Origin: Acidimicrobiaceae bacterium
Lineage (GTDB): Bacteria; Actinomycetota; Acidimicrobiia; Acidimicrobiales; Ilumatobacteraceae
Length of the DNA stretch: 64,000 bases
Assembly (NCBI GenBank): GCA_947450115.1
Contig: CANFUE010000003.1
Coordinates: forward strand, 35,811-99,810
Direction of reading: 5' to 3'
Of this stretch, positions 44,356 through 53,771 are shown one piece after another (position 1 is the first letter of the stretch; the number at the start of each line of letters is the position of its first letter). The position numbers and the translations under genes are program-made. The notes below the pieces were generated by a model. The model was not told the origin of the DNA. It ran no database searches and saw only the letters and a program-made list of their open reading frames with translations.

Positions 44356-44855
44356 ATACAACACCGAGTATTGACGAGCTTCTCGAGGGCCTCATCTTTG
44401 CACTCAGCGATGAAATTCTTCCGTACCTCACCAATGAAAAGTCACAGGCAACAGCAGTCATGATGCAATCTGTTATTCAAGAGCTACGACAGGTCTTGCC
44501 TGTATTCGATACCTACATCGCTGAGGAACACAACCAGATGACCAAGGTTCTACGTGATGTGGCCTCTCTCGTTGGCAGTATTAACAGCGATGCAGCACAG
44601 CGCATTAGCGAGCGGGGCTCTACTTTGGGCGCGATAGCTGATGTACCGTTGCCCGAGAATAACGACGTAAATAGTGCTCATCGCACCCTGGGTTTTGCAC
44701 TACAAGACACGCTTCGTGACCTGGACGAATTACAGCGAAAAGGTTTTACTGTTGCTGACGATGCTTTAGATGCTGTTCGGTCGTACTTGTATCCGAGTTT
44801 TGTTCGTTATGCGAATACCGTTTCCGTCGAAGGCGGAATGGTGGGGCGTGGCTAA
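44352..44855 (+). CDS. Hypothetical helical protein, partner of the APH-like kinase
   Basis: A 167-residue, mostly helical protein, not firmly recognised. The N-terminal half (SIDELLEGLIFALSDEILPYLT, then ATAVMMQSVIQELRQVLPVFD) has the pattern of the small LvaB-like/DUF6285 proteins that are encoded after APH-like acyl-CoA kinases and needed for their activity; this link is inference. Its ATG overlaps the kinase stop (ATGA), implying a stoichiometric partner. Confidence 0.6.
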   Translation: MNTTPSIDELLEGLIFALSDEILPYLTNEKSQATAVMMQSVIQELRQVLPVFDTYIAEEHNQMTKVLRDVASLVGSINSDAAQRISERGSTLGAIADVPLPENNDVNSAHRTLGFALQDTLRDLDELQRKGFTVADDALDAVRSYLYPSFVRYANTVSVEGGMVGRG

Positions 44856-44904
44856 GCAGATCTAGGCGCCGGGAAGTGAAGCTGCTCCCACAATTCATCT
44901 GAGT

Positions 44905-45465
44905 TTATTTTTTGCGCAAAAGCTTTCCGTAGTGGCCCAGCATCTCTTCAAGCGATGTGGTTAAGGTGACATGCGGTTGAAGAATGAAATTGGAAAGCAC
45001 CATTGAGCCCACCGTGTAGGCCACAATTTCTGCTTCTTTTGGCGGTAGTCCGAGTTCATGAAGTGCACGATCGTAAGCGCCGCCAATTGCGGGGAACGCA
45101 TCTTCCATGCTCTTAAATTTGACTCCGCTTTGAATGAGCCAGAGCGCAAGACCTAGTTGCAAATGTAGGTCGGCAACTGAAGAGGGGGTAACAAGAGATG
45201 CATCGCGGGCTGAGGCGCGAGTGCGATCTGAAATGCGTTGATGAACAATGGTGAAGAGCTCGACTTTTCCAACAAACCAAGTAGAGATGAAGCGATGATG
45301 CACTGTCGCTTTTGCTGCAATGTCACGAATGGTGATGTCGGCGGGGAGATGATGGGCGAGTAGGTCTTCTGCGGCTTGCAAAAGCAGTTCTTCACATACT
45401 GCACGGGTGCGACGAGGTGCACGAGGTTTCACTTCCTTCGGAGATCCTTTTGACTTCGTCGGCAC
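44905..45465 (-). CDS. TetR-family regulator
   Basis: A 186-residue TetR protein: basic N-terminus, helix-turn-helix around residues 43-68 (ITIRDIAAKATVHHRFISTWF), helical ligand domain (LHLQLGLALWLIQSG and the following helices). The GTG start is preceded on the minus strand by TACGAT and 6 nt. It is divergent from an ABC-2 efflux operon with 29 bp between the start codons, so it likely represses both genes from that shared region. Confidence 0.85.
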   Translation of the reverse strand: MPTKSKGSPKEVKPRAPRRTRAVCEELLLQAAEDLLAHHLPADITIRDIAAKATVHHRFISTWFVGKVELFTIVHQRISDRTRASARDASLVTPSSVADLHLQLGLALWLIQSGVKFKSMEDAFPAIGGAYDRALHELGLPPKEAEIVAYTVGSMVLSNFILQPHVTLTTSLEEMLGHYGKLLRKK

Positions 45466-45494
45466 TGTCTCATCGTACTTGTTAGGGTGAGTCG
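45466..45494. promoter_or_regulatory. Compact divergent leaderless promoter pair
   Basis: Only 29 bp separate the GTG codons of the tetR and ABC ATPase genes. Each has a -10 with 6 nt spacing to the start: TAGGGT (45483-45488, plus) and TACGAT (45477-45472, minus). The two arms CACTGTCTCA / TGAGTCGGTG around it form an imperfect inverted repeat (8 of 10). A repressor here would block both directions. Confidence 0.5.
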
Positions 45495-46415
45495 GTGATC
45501 AACGTAGAGCACCTCACGAAAAAATTTGCTGGCGTCACAGCAGTAGACGACCTCAGTTTCACGGTGTCACCAGGGCACGTGACGGGCTTCTTGGGTCCTA
45601 ATGGTTCGGGCAAAAGCACCACAATGCGATGCATGATTGGCCTCGATCATGCCCAAGGTGGAACCACCACATTCGGCGGCGTCTCGTACAGCAAATTGAC
45701 GCAGCCATTACATCGCGTCGGAACACTGCTCGATGCAGGAAATGCTCACAGTGGTCGTAGTGCGCGCAACCACCTCATGTGGTTGGCAGCAAGCACAGGC
45801 ATTAGCAAGTCGCGTGTTGACACTGTGCTCGAACAGGTGGGTCTCAGTGAAGTGTCGCGTCGCCGCGTTGGTAAATATTCATTGGGAATGAAACAGCGAT
45901 TAGGCATTGCATCTGTTTTGCTGGGCGACCCCGAGGTGCTCATTCTTGATGAGCCGGTGAACGGTCTAGACCCTGAAGGCATCCGGTGGATCCGCGAACT
46001 TCTGCGCGACTTGGCAAAAGAAGGTCGCACAGTATTAGTGAGCAGTCACTTGTTGTCGGAAATGGCACTCATTGCCGAAGAGTTAGTGGTCATTGGCCAA
46101 GGAAAGCTCATCACGCAATGCACAGTGGGGGAATTCACCGCACGCTATGCCAAGCAATGGGTGCGAGTAGTAAGCCCGCAAGTGCAGAATCTGATATCTC
46201 TTGCTCGGGCACAGGGCGCAACGACGAGTGAAGAAAACGACGCCATCAACTTCTATGGGGTGACAGCCAAGGTGCTCGGTGAACTCGGTGCACAAGCTGG
46301 CGTCGTTTTCCATGAGCTATCGCCACAAACTGGTTCGTTGGAAGATGCGTTCCTCGATGCCACCGCAAGTTCCGTGCAATATCACGGCACGCAAGTAGAA
46401 GGGATGGCTCGCTAA
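45495..46415 (+). CDS. ABC-2 type transporter ATP-binding protein
   Basis: A 306-residue ATPase: Walker A GPNGSGKST, signature YSLGMKQRLGIASVLL, Walker B VLILDEPVNGLDPEG and H-loop SSHLL, the pattern of the drug/lipid exporter (DrrA/NatA-like) ATPases, with a C-terminal regulatory extension. Starts with GTG, leaderless-type. Its stop overlaps the ATG of the permease gene by one base. Probably under the neighbouring TetR. Confidence 0.93.
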   Translation: MINVEHLTKKFAGVTAVDDLSFTVSPGHVTGFLGPNGSGKSTTMRCMIGLDHAQGGTTTFGGVSYSKLTQPLHRVGTLLDAGNAHSGRSARNHLMWLAASTGISKSRVDTVLEQVGLSEVSRRRVGKYSLGMKQRLGIASVLLGDPEVLILDEPVNGLDPEGIRWIRELLRDLAKEGRTVLVSSHLLSEMALIAEELVVIGQGKLITQCTVGEFTARYAKQWVRVVSPQVQNLISLARAQGATTSEENDAINFYGVTAKVLGELGAQAGVVFHELSPQTGSLEDAFLDATASSVQYHGTQVEGMAR

Positions 46416-47167
46416 TGCTGCATCTCATGAAAAGTGAATTCATTAAGTTGCGCACATTGCGTTCTACTCTCACCGCAACAATCGTTCTCATTATTTTTCC
46501 AGTTGCAGTCACTGTGCTGTCGGCGATGTTTGCAAAAAATCCTAATGAAACCATGGTCATCAAGGTGCTGGTGAACACGGGAATGGTCAGCTTGCTTTTG
46601 TGCGGAGTGTTGGGAGTTTTTGCCATTGCGCAGGAATATTCGCAAGGAACAATTCGCATTACCTTTGCCGCTACGCCATTGCGAATGAAAGTTTTTATTG
46701 CTAAGGCGCTTGTTATTTCGCTGTGGATTGTCGCATCGGTTGCAGTGCTTGAAGGCGTGGGGCTCATTGGGGCGAATTACGCACTGCATAGTCGTGGCTT
46801 TGATTTCGGAGTGATGTATCACGCTACGCCAGGCATCGATTCTGCATGGCAGGTGTTGTTCGCTTTCGGTGCCGTATGTATTTTGTTCGCACTTGTGGGG
46901 TTTGCTCTCGGAGCGCTTTTGCGCAGTTCTCCCGGGGCAATTGCCACGCTCATTCTTGTACCGCTATTGGTAGAAGGAATTGTGACGGGTTTATTGATTG
47001 CTGCATTTGATATTGATATTTCGCGTAAAACTCCATTTACTGCAGCTATTCGTGCGGTTCAGGTGGAACCCGATGCAGCACGCTGGGGGCTGGTGGGGTA
47101 CTTCTCCCTTTGGTGTTTAGTAATTACTGTCATCGCTGCGTTACTCATGAAGCGCCGCGACGCATAA
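46415..47167 (+). CDS. ABC-2 type transporter permease
   Basis: A 250-residue membrane protein with about six hydrophobic helices (for example TATIVLIIFPVAVTVLSAMF, VSLLLCGVLGVFAIAQEYSQGTIRITF, ILFALVGFALGALL); MKSEFIKLRTLRST at the start and YSQGTIRITFAATPLR are typical of ABC-2 permeases (DrrB/YhgE-like). Works with the ATPase as an exporter for an unknown drug, lipid or peptide. Start could be the second ATG, 12 bp later. Confidence 0.9.
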   Translation: MLHLMKSEFIKLRTLRSTLTATIVLIIFPVAVTVLSAMFAKNPNETMVIKVLVNTGMVSLLLCGVLGVFAIAQEYSQGTIRITFAATPLRMKVFIAKALVISLWIVASVAVLEGVGLIGANYALHSRGFDFGVMYHATPGIDSAWQVLFAFGAVCILFALVGFALGALLRSSPGAIATLILVPLLVEGIVTGLLIAAFDIDISRKTPFTAAIRAVQVEPDAARWGLVGYFSLWCLVITVIAALLMKRRDA

Positions 47168-47198
47168 GTTGTGAATTGAGTGTCATAAAGGAGTTGAA

Positions 47199-48170
47199 AT
47201 GAAATACGTCAAACTGGGGAACTCAGGGCTCGAAGTCTCGAAAATTTGTCTGGGGTGTATGAGCTTTGGCGAGTCGGGTATGGGTACCCATGCATGGACT
47301 CTGAACGAAGAAACAAGTCGCCAGTTCATGAAGAAGTCGTTAGATGCGGGCATCAACTTTTTCGATACAGCAAACGTGTATTCATTAGGCACTAGTGAAG
47401 AGTTTGTTGGCCGGGCATTACGCGACTACGCGCTTCGTGATGAAGTAGTAGTGGCTACCAAAGTGCACGGCACGATGCGTAAAGGGCGCAATGCTGCAGG
47501 CTTATCGCGCAAAGCAATTATGACTGAAGTCGACCACAGCCTGCGCCGCCTGGGCATGGACTACATCGACTTGTATCAAATTCATCGCTTTGACCCCACC
47601 ACGCCAATTGAAGAAACTATGGAAGCACTTCACGATGTGGTGAAGGCAGGCAAGGCTCGTTACATCGGTGCATCGTCAATGTGGGCATGGCAATTTTCAA
47701 AGGCGCAATATGTTGCCGAGCAACACGGATGGACCAAGTTCATTAGCATGCAAAATCACTACAACTTGTTAAACCGCGAAGAAGAGCGCGAGATGATGCC
47801 GCTCTGTGTTGACCAAGGCGTGGGAGTCATTCCGTGGAGCCCGCTTGCGCGAGGTCGTTTAACGCGCGATTGGGACAATGCAACATCGCGTTCAGAGACC
47901 GATGAATTTGGAAAGGGTCTGTACAAGCCCGAAGACCAAGTGATTGTGGAGAGAGTTGCAGAAGTTGCTCGCGAACTCGGTGCGCCTCGTGCGCAGGTTG
48001 CACTTGCTTGGGTGCTCTCAAAGTCGTTTGTTACCTCGCCCATTGTTGGCGCGACCAAAGATGCGCACATTGACGATGCAATTGCTGCATGTGAATTGCA
48101 GTTGAGCGCAGAACACATTGTACGACTTGAAGAGCCGTACACGCCTCATGAATCTGTTGGGTTTTTATAA
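47199..48170 (+). CDS. Aldo/keto reductase
   Basis: A 323-residue (alpha/beta)8 NADPH-dependent reductase: KLGNSGLEVSKICLGCMSFG start, catalytic Asp/Tyr in FDTANVYSLG, Lys in VVATKVHG, His in YQIHRFDPTTPIEE, and PIVGATKDAHIDDA for cofactor. Reduces an aldehyde or ketone. Good ribosome site AAAGGAG 5 nt before the ATG. No operon partner. Confidence 0.93.
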   Translation: MKYVKLGNSGLEVSKICLGCMSFGESGMGTHAWTLNEETSRQFMKKSLDAGINFFDTANVYSLGTSEEFVGRALRDYALRDEVVVATKVHGTMRKGRNAAGLSRKAIMTEVDHSLRRLGMDYIDLYQIHRFDPTTPIEETMEALHDVVKAGKARYIGASSMWAWQFSKAQYVAEQHGWTKFISMQNHYNLLNREEEREMMPLCVDQGVGVIPWSPLARGRLTRDWDNATSRSETDEFGKGLYKPEDQVIVERVAEVARELGAPRAQVALAWVLSKSFVTSPIVGATKDAHIDDAIAACELQLSAEHIVRLEEPYTPHESVGFL

Positions 48171-48203
48171 GCGGCTCACATTTCGGCTGATAGTGTTTTT
48201 CGC

Positions 48204-48590
48204 ATGGCAACCATTCGAGAGATAGTGATTGATTGTAAAGACGCTGACGCCATGGCGCAGTTTTGGGCGGCAGCGCTCGGATTCACTTTCCTAGGTGCGG
48301 CGGGAAGTTACCGCGCACTTGAAGACCCAACGGGTGGGCCAAAACTCATCATCCAAGAAGTGCCTGAGGAAAAGACGCAAAAGAACCGCGTGCACTTCGA
48401 CCTGGAGGCGCAAGACATTCGAGCTGAAGCGCTGCGATTGGAAGCGTTGGGTGCGGTATTGCTGAACGACCGCCGGCCCATTCAGGAGCACCGCACGCAA
48501 TGGATGGTGCTGTGCGACCCTGAAGGGAACGAATTCTGCATCTGCCAAATTGGGAAAATCCCCGACGGTGACGACGGTTTTCCTGCCTAG
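48204..48590 (+). CDS. VOC-superfamily (glyoxalase-like) protein
   Basis: A 128-residue VOC-fold protein: REIVIDCKDADAMAQFWAAALGF, HFDLEAQDIRAEALRLEALGA and WMVLCDPEGNEFCICQ. The family includes dioxygenases and resistance proteins; this short type often lacks known activity. TAGTGT at 48191-48196 lies 7 nt before the ATG (leaderless pattern). Confidence 0.85.
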   Translation: MATIREIVIDCKDADAMAQFWAAALGFTFLGAAGSYRALEDPTGGPKLIIQEVPEEKTQKNRVHFDLEAQDIRAEALRLEALGAVLLNDRRPIQEHRTQWMVLCDPEGNEFCICQIGKIPDGDDGFPA

Positions 48591-48656
48591 GGCTATTTCT
48601 CCTCATTCTGCTAAAAATAAGGGGTAGGTGAAAGCCGTTCACGAGGGGGAAACAGC

Positions 48657-49991
48657 GTGGCATCGTATCCGAAGTATCAAAATCACGATCTCGGCCCAAT
48701 GAAGTGCCCCGTGAACTTAGAAGATGTCGATTTATTCGGACAAGGTGCGCAAGAGCATTGGTACGAGGCCTATGAAATTTTGCATCGGGAGTCGCCGGTT
48801 CTCCGTATAGAAGGCGGTGGCGTTACGCCTGGCACCGATGCCTACGTGCTCACCAAGCACGCCGATATTGCCATGGTGGTGAAAGACCCTGTGCGTTATA
48901 TCAATCTCACGCAGCAACGCATTATCGATTTTGCAGCACAAGGTTTGAGTGCTGAAGACATGTTCAAGACGTATCGCTCGTTAATGCAGGCGTCAATGGT
49001 GGCACTTCGCCCAACACAAGAGCTGTACATCAAGCATCGCAAAGAACTCACCGACCCTTGGGTGGGTACTGGTGCAACGCGCCATCGCGAGATGATTACG
49101 AAACATGCGAATGATCTCATTGACGAATGGATCAACGATGGTTCGGTGGAGTTTGTGAGCCGTTTCGCTCGTCCTCTTCCGCAGCGTGTTTTTGCCAGCA
49201 TCTTGGGTTTCCCGCAATCCGATATTCCACAACTTGCCGAGTGGGGCGATGCTGTTGTTACACCTTTTGTTCATGGCACAGGGTTAAAGCACGAACTCAC
49301 TCCTGAGCAGACCAAAGCAATGTTGCAACGCCTTGATGGTTTCCAGGACTACATCTATGAGCACGTGCGCGCTAAGCGACTCGACCCGCAAGACGACATG
49401 GTGAGCTTCCTCTGTAATGTTCACTATGAAGCGCTCGATCGCAAACTCACCGACTTGGAAATTGCCGGCATTGTTCATGCGATGATCCTTGGCGGGCTGG
49501 AAACAACGCAGTATGCACTAGAAGAACAAGCGCAATTGCTGTGTGAAACCCCGGGTCTTTTTGAACAATTACGTAACGACCGCACCAAAGTCCGGGCATT
49601 TACCGAAGAGAGTATGCGGATGCGCTCGCCAACACATGGCTTGTCAACCCGAATGACCTCACAAGACGAAGTTTTTCAAGGTGTCAAGGTTCCTGCAGGC
49701 TCGTTACTGCATTTACGCTTTGCTGCAGCAAATGTTGATGAAGAGGAATTCCCTTGCCCGTTTGATCTTGAACTTGAGCGCCAAGGTGGTGTGACGCGCC
49801 ACCTCACATTTTCAGCTGGCCCACGCGTATGCCCAGGGGCCAACCTCTCGCGTATTGAGCAACAAATAGCGTGGAACGTGTTGTTCGACCGCATCAAAGA
49901 TATTTCCTTTGCCGATGAGAATACTTTTATGCATCAACCCGGAATCATGTTGGGCACATTGAAAGTGAATCTCAACTTCACTCCTGCGTAG
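48657..49991 (+). CDS. Cytochrome P450
   Basis: A 444-residue P450 monooxygenase with an intact heme loop HLTFSAGPRVCPGANLSR, helix-K ExxR in FTEESMRMRSPTH, and an I-helix HAMILGGLETTQYALEEQ. Substrate unknown. GTG start with a GAGGGGG ribosome site 8 nt upstream. Independent of the P450 pair at 27-30 kb and only distantly similar to it. No electron-transfer partner gene is adjacent. Confidence 0.93.
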   Translation: MASYPKYQNHDLGPMKCPVNLEDVDLFGQGAQEHWYEAYEILHRESPVLRIEGGGVTPGTDAYVLTKHADIAMVVKDPVRYINLTQQRIIDFAAQGLSAEDMFKTYRSLMQASMVALRPTQELYIKHRKELTDPWVGTGATRHREMITKHANDLIDEWINDGSVEFVSRFARPLPQRVFASILGFPQSDIPQLAEWGDAVVTPFVHGTGLKHELTPEQTKAMLQRLDGFQDYIYEHVRAKRLDPQDDMVSFLCNVHYEALDRKLTDLEIAGIVHAMILGGLETTQYALEEQAQLLCETPGLFEQLRNDRTKVRAFTEESMRMRSPTHGLSTRMTSQDEVFQGVKVPAGSLLHLRFAAANVDEEEFPCPFDLELERQGGVTRHLTFSAGPRVCPGANLSRIEQQIAWNVLFDRIKDISFADENTFMHQPGIMLGTLKVNLNFTPA

Positions 49992-50000
49992 TATTGGCCG

Positions 50001-51445
50001 ATGTTTAAAGTTCGGCGTGCACTTCCTCCCATCGTTTTGATGATGGTGGCTGTGATTGCTTGGTTCGTACCTGCGTCGGAAGCAAAAAATGTTGGTCAAT
50101 TGCGAGATCGATCAAGTCGCAATGGGGTAGCGATGGCGCCTGAGCCCAACAGCCCTCAAGAACCACAGAGTGACCCCGCTCCCGATAGCCCCAGTACTTC
50201 GTTGGATGGTCCTGCGCCTGCTGACCCCGAAACGCCGTCGAGTAATCCTGGTGCTGCTGACCCCGAAGCAACAGTCCCTGACCTTCAGCCTGAAGCCGGC
50301 GGCATTGATGAAACTCCTGGAGCAGCAAATGATGCGGGCGGCACTCAAGAGGAGAATGGAACAGCGGCACCAGCCGAAGATACCCCGCTTGAAATTTCAC
50401 CCGAGGTGCAAGCTGCAGCAGATGAAGCTGTTGCAAATATTTTCGATGAGCCAGTCAGCGTTGCTGACTTGGGTAACGCGGTCACCGATTTGGTGGAGGC
50501 TGCCGACACTCCCGAAGAAATTGCTGCGCTCGTTGGCTCGCTCTTAGACCAAGACCTGTCGGAGGAGCAGTTTGCTGCAGTTGCAGACAGCGTGTTTGTC
50601 GACAACCTGTCAGATGAAAACTTTGGCGCAGCGCTCGATGCCTTTTTGCCGATCCACTCTCTGATGAACAGTTTTCCAGTGTTCTGGATTCTGTATTAGA
50701 CGAGCCATTATCAGATGTTCAATTCGACAGTTTTGTGAATGTGCTTGAGTCAGACACAGTTTCTGAAGAGCAGGTTGCCTCAGCAGTAGATGCAATTTTG
50801 GAAAATGATTTAACTGAAACCCAAGCAGAAAGTTTGGCGCAATCAGAGAAGGTGCTGGCAAGTATTGACGGCGACCAGGCCGCTGAGATTTTTGCCGCAA
50901 TTGACTTAGATAATCTGACTGAAGCAGAAGGTGCGGAAATAGTAGACGCAGTGCAAAATGCAGACAGCGATGTTCGTGGAGCATTTGAAGATGAGCTGAA
51001 TATTTTTGAAGGCCAATTTGACAACTATGTGCCATTACATTCAAAAATAAATGTGGCTGATCGCCGTACGGTGGTTGCGGTGTCGGTGGTGAGTACAACA
51101 GCTTTGGCTTCAATGGGCGTGAGAGGCGCGATGCCAATGGGTGGTGGCGGCGTACCTGCCAGCGGGGGTGCGGTTGCCGAACTCGCTGAGGCTTTTGAAT
51201 TAGAGGGTCATTGGATTAGGCGTATTAAAAAATATAAATACAAGGATGGGGTACGAAAAGTGGATAAGAAAAATTTTTCAAAAAAACTGATTTTAAGCAT
51301 TATGCAAAATAGCTTCACATTGGTTGGTTTCGTCGTGGTTTATCTCACACTGTCTGGTTCTGTCAGAACAATCGCAGGTATAGCTACTCTGATTGCGTTT
51401 TTCTCGACGCTGTACATCGATGCGCGAAGAAAACTAAGAGTTTGA
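50001..51445 (+). pseudogene. Secreted/membrane protein with 17-residue repeats, interrupted by a -1 frameshift
   Basis: Two adjoining frames form one gene: 50001-50645 and, after a -1 shift at a run of five T (50643-50647), 50645-51445, giving about 481 residues. A hydrophobic start (PPIVLMMVAVIAWFVPASEA) is followed by a Pro/acidic linker, then 17-residue repeats (LSEEQFAAVADSVFVDN, LSDENFGAALDAFFADP, LSDEQFSSVLDSVLDEP, LSDVQFDSFVNVLESDT, VSEEQVASAVDAILEND), a Gly-rich segment and two C-terminal hydrophobic helices. The period is kept only with the shift. Sequencing error, inactivation, or real frameshifting are all possible. Leaderless-type TAGTAT precedes the ATG. Confidence 0.7.
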
Positions 51446-52837
51446 TTCCCGGCGAGGCCAGAGCACAACTATTGCGAGAAAAGCAATAATTGATATTCCA
51501 AATAGAAATCCGTAAGCCTTACGGAATGGGTCAACGGGTGAGTTGCCACCCGAACTGATCATCGCAACAACGGCTGCGATGCCAATTGCTCCTGAAAGAA
51601 ACCGCCCTGTACTGAATGTGGCATTACCGGCAGGAAAGTCTTCACGCTCAAGGTCAACAAGCGCCGCCGCATTGAGGAACGAGAACAAGAGACCCATTCC
51701 AATTCCGGTGAGCACAAGACCAGGGAACATATGGGTCCAGTAGTGCGGGGTCTCTTGCACCATGAACATAAACCAACCGGTGGCAAGCACAAGCGCAACC
51801 GCACCCGTGCTTAAGAGTTGTCGATAGCCAAATCGCGCAACAAGATACGACGACAAGAAGGCCCCGCCACCGCCAAGTACGGGCGTGGGTGACATCGCGA
51901 GCCCAATGCCCCATGCGTCGTATTTCCACAAACCACCCAGCACGAGAGGCCACACAAGCCAGACGGCCATACCGATCATGGAAACAGAAACATTGGCAAT
52001 GTTGGCAATGCGAAAGGTGGGTACGCGAAATAGTTTGACGGGCAGAAAAGGCCGTTTGTGCTTGCCAGAGCGACTAATAAGAAGCGGTATCAACAAGGTG
52101 GCAATTGCGAAAGCGGCCAGAGTTTTTACGTCGGTCCAGCCCCATGTGTTGCCTTCAACGAGCCCGAGTGCGAGTAACCCCGTTGACGCGGTTCCCATCA
52201 GCATTCCTGTGAAGTCGGGGAGGCCATCGGTGGGTTCATTGCTTGCGGCAAAAAGTGCTTGCCCGCGAATGAGTGCAGAGAGCCCCAATGTTGCAACGCC
52301 AAGAAGAAGTGGCACTGCAAAAACTAAACGCCATTGTCCGCCAGTGATGAGTGCACTCGAAACAATGGGTGCTGCTGAAGAGCCAATGGGGAATGCACCT
52401 GTCCACACACCAATCGCAAATGCGCGGCGTTCTTCTGGCCACCCCACAAGTGCTACTGAAATGGAAGAGGGAACAACGAGTGCACCACCTACGCCTTGGA
52501 GAACTCGCCCACCAATGAGCACTGCAATGTTTGGAGCAAAAGCGCACACGGCAGATGCTGCAACAAAAATTCCAATGCCAATTTGAAACGCGCGCAATGT
52601 TCCGATGCGTACCGATATGACTCCACCCAACATGGTGAGTGCAGCGATGATGATGGAGTACCCCGACAAGGTCCACGAGAGTGCTGCAAGGCTCGAACCG
52701 AAGTCTTTCTTGATGAGCGGAATGGCCAAGTTGGTGCCGGTCACTGCAAAAGGCAGAGCAGCCATGCCGAGCATGGAGGTGGTGAGGCCAATCACGGCCA
52801 AACGTGGCACAGCAGTTTTCGTTGTGCCCCCCGACAT
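51434..52837 (-). CDS. MFS transporter, DHA2 (EmrB/QacA) family
   Basis: A 467-residue multi-drug-type proton antiporter with about 14 hydrophobic helices; LIGGRVLQGVGGALVVPSSISVALVGWPEERRAFAIGVWTGAFPIGSSAAPIV contains the DHA2 motif-C region and family antiporter sequence. The substrate is unknown. The ATG at 52837 is used; a GTG 6 bp upstream also fits. The 3' end overlaps the end of the frameshifted repeat gene by 12 bp (convergent). Confidence 0.9.
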   Translation of the reverse strand: MSGGTTKTAVPRLAVIGLTTSMLGMAALPFAVTGTNLAIPLIKKDFGSSLAALSWTLSGYSIIIAALTMLGGVISVRIGTLRAFQIGIGIFVAASAVCAFAPNIAVLIGGRVLQGVGGALVVPSSISVALVGWPEERRAFAIGVWTGAFPIGSSAAPIVSSALITGGQWRLVFAVPLLLGVATLGLSALIRGQALFAASNEPTDGLPDFTGMLMGTASTGLLALGLVEGNTWGWTDVKTLAAFAIATLLIPLLISRSGKHKRPFLPVKLFRVPTFRIANIANVSVSMIGMAVWLVWPLVLGGLWKYDAWGIGLAMSPTPVLGGGGAFLSSYLVARFGYRQLLSTGAVALVLATGWFMFMVQETPHYWTHMFPGLVLTGIGMGLLFSFLNAAALVDLEREDFPAGNATFSTGRFLSGAIGIAAVVAMISSGGNSPVDPFRKAYGFLFGISIIAFLAIVVLWPRRESNS

Positions 52838-52980
52838 ACGCACAGTTTGGCAGATCGAGACCCGATGGCTGGCGGCGGAGTGTTTGGGTTTTATGGCGAG
52901 ACTTTCAGTGCGAAAAATTGGATAAATCTTGGATCAAGGGCAGTTCCTGCAGGCATCGGGAGGGCATACGGTTTGTGCCT

Positions 52981-53760
52981 ATGAGCGCCCCAGAAAAAAC
53001 TGATCACACGATGAGTCATTTGTTGAACAAAGTACCAGAGGTCACGATTTGGTTTTGGGTCATCAAGATTTTGTGCACCACGGTAGGGGAGACCGCTGCT
53101 GACTACCTCAATGAGACCTTGCACTTTGGATTAACAGGAACCACGCTTGTTACCTCCGTAGCACTTATTGGCGCTTTAATTTGGCAATTTAAGTCGATCA
53201 AATATGTTCCAGGGGTGTACTGGCTCACAGTTGTACTCATCAGCGTTGTGGGAACATTAGTAACAGACAATCTCACCGACCGATTCAACGTGAGTCTTGT
53301 GTTAACTACTTCAATCTTTGCAGTCGTACTTATTGCAGTGTTCATTACATGGCAAGCAAGCGAGCACACCTTGTCTATCCACTCCATTCGTACGGCGAAA
53401 AGGGAGGGCTTCTATTGGCTGGCTATTTTGTTTACTTTTGCATTGGGAACCGCAGCAGGTGATTTGATCGCAGAAAAAGTCAATATCGGTTATTGGAAAT
53501 CGGCACTTCTTTTCGCCGGCCTCATCGCAGCGGTCACGGTCTTGCACTTGGTATTTAAAGTGAACGCCATTGCTACTTTCTGGGCCGGCTACATACTGAC
53601 TCGACCGCTTGGAGCATCTATTGGCGACTACATGTCACAAGCAAAAACTGATGGTGGATTAGGAATAGGCACAACGGGAACGAGTGTTGTGTTCCTCAGC
53701 GTCATTGCACTTGTGGTTTTGTACTTATCGCGTCGTGAAAAAGAAGTGCCCGCTCAATAG
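52981..53760 (+). CDS. COG4705-like multi-pass membrane protein
   Basis: A 259-residue membrane protein with about eight hydrophobic helices and an internal duplication: each half carries a G-x-A-x-D motif (VGETAADYLNE at about 32-42; LGTAAGDLIAEK; GASIGDYMSQAKTDGG). This fits the uncharacterised membrane-anchored family COG4705; function unknown. The ATG at 52981 is the first position giving the family N-terminus; TACGGT lies 8 nt upstream. Convergent with a TetR gene. Confidence 0.75.
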   Translation: MSAPEKTDHTMSHLLNKVPEVTIWFWVIKILCTTVGETAADYLNETLHFGLTGTTLVTSVALIGALIWQFKSIKYVPGVYWLTVVLISVVGTLVTDNLTDRFNVSLVLTTSIFAVVLIAVFITWQASEHTLSIHSIRTAKREGFYWLAILFTFALGTAAGDLIAEKVNIGYWKSALLFAGLIAAVTVLHLVFKVNAIATFWAGYILTRPLGASIGDYMSQAKTDGGLGIGTTGTSVVFLSVIALVVLYLSRREKEVPAQ

Positions 53761-53771
53761 CAATTGACGGG

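Noticed and set aside
50005..51137. Minus-strand frames (143 and 175 residues) opposite the repeat gene.
   Set aside because: Antisense shadows of the acidic repeat sequence; the plus strand shows an exact 17-residue period and leaderless start.
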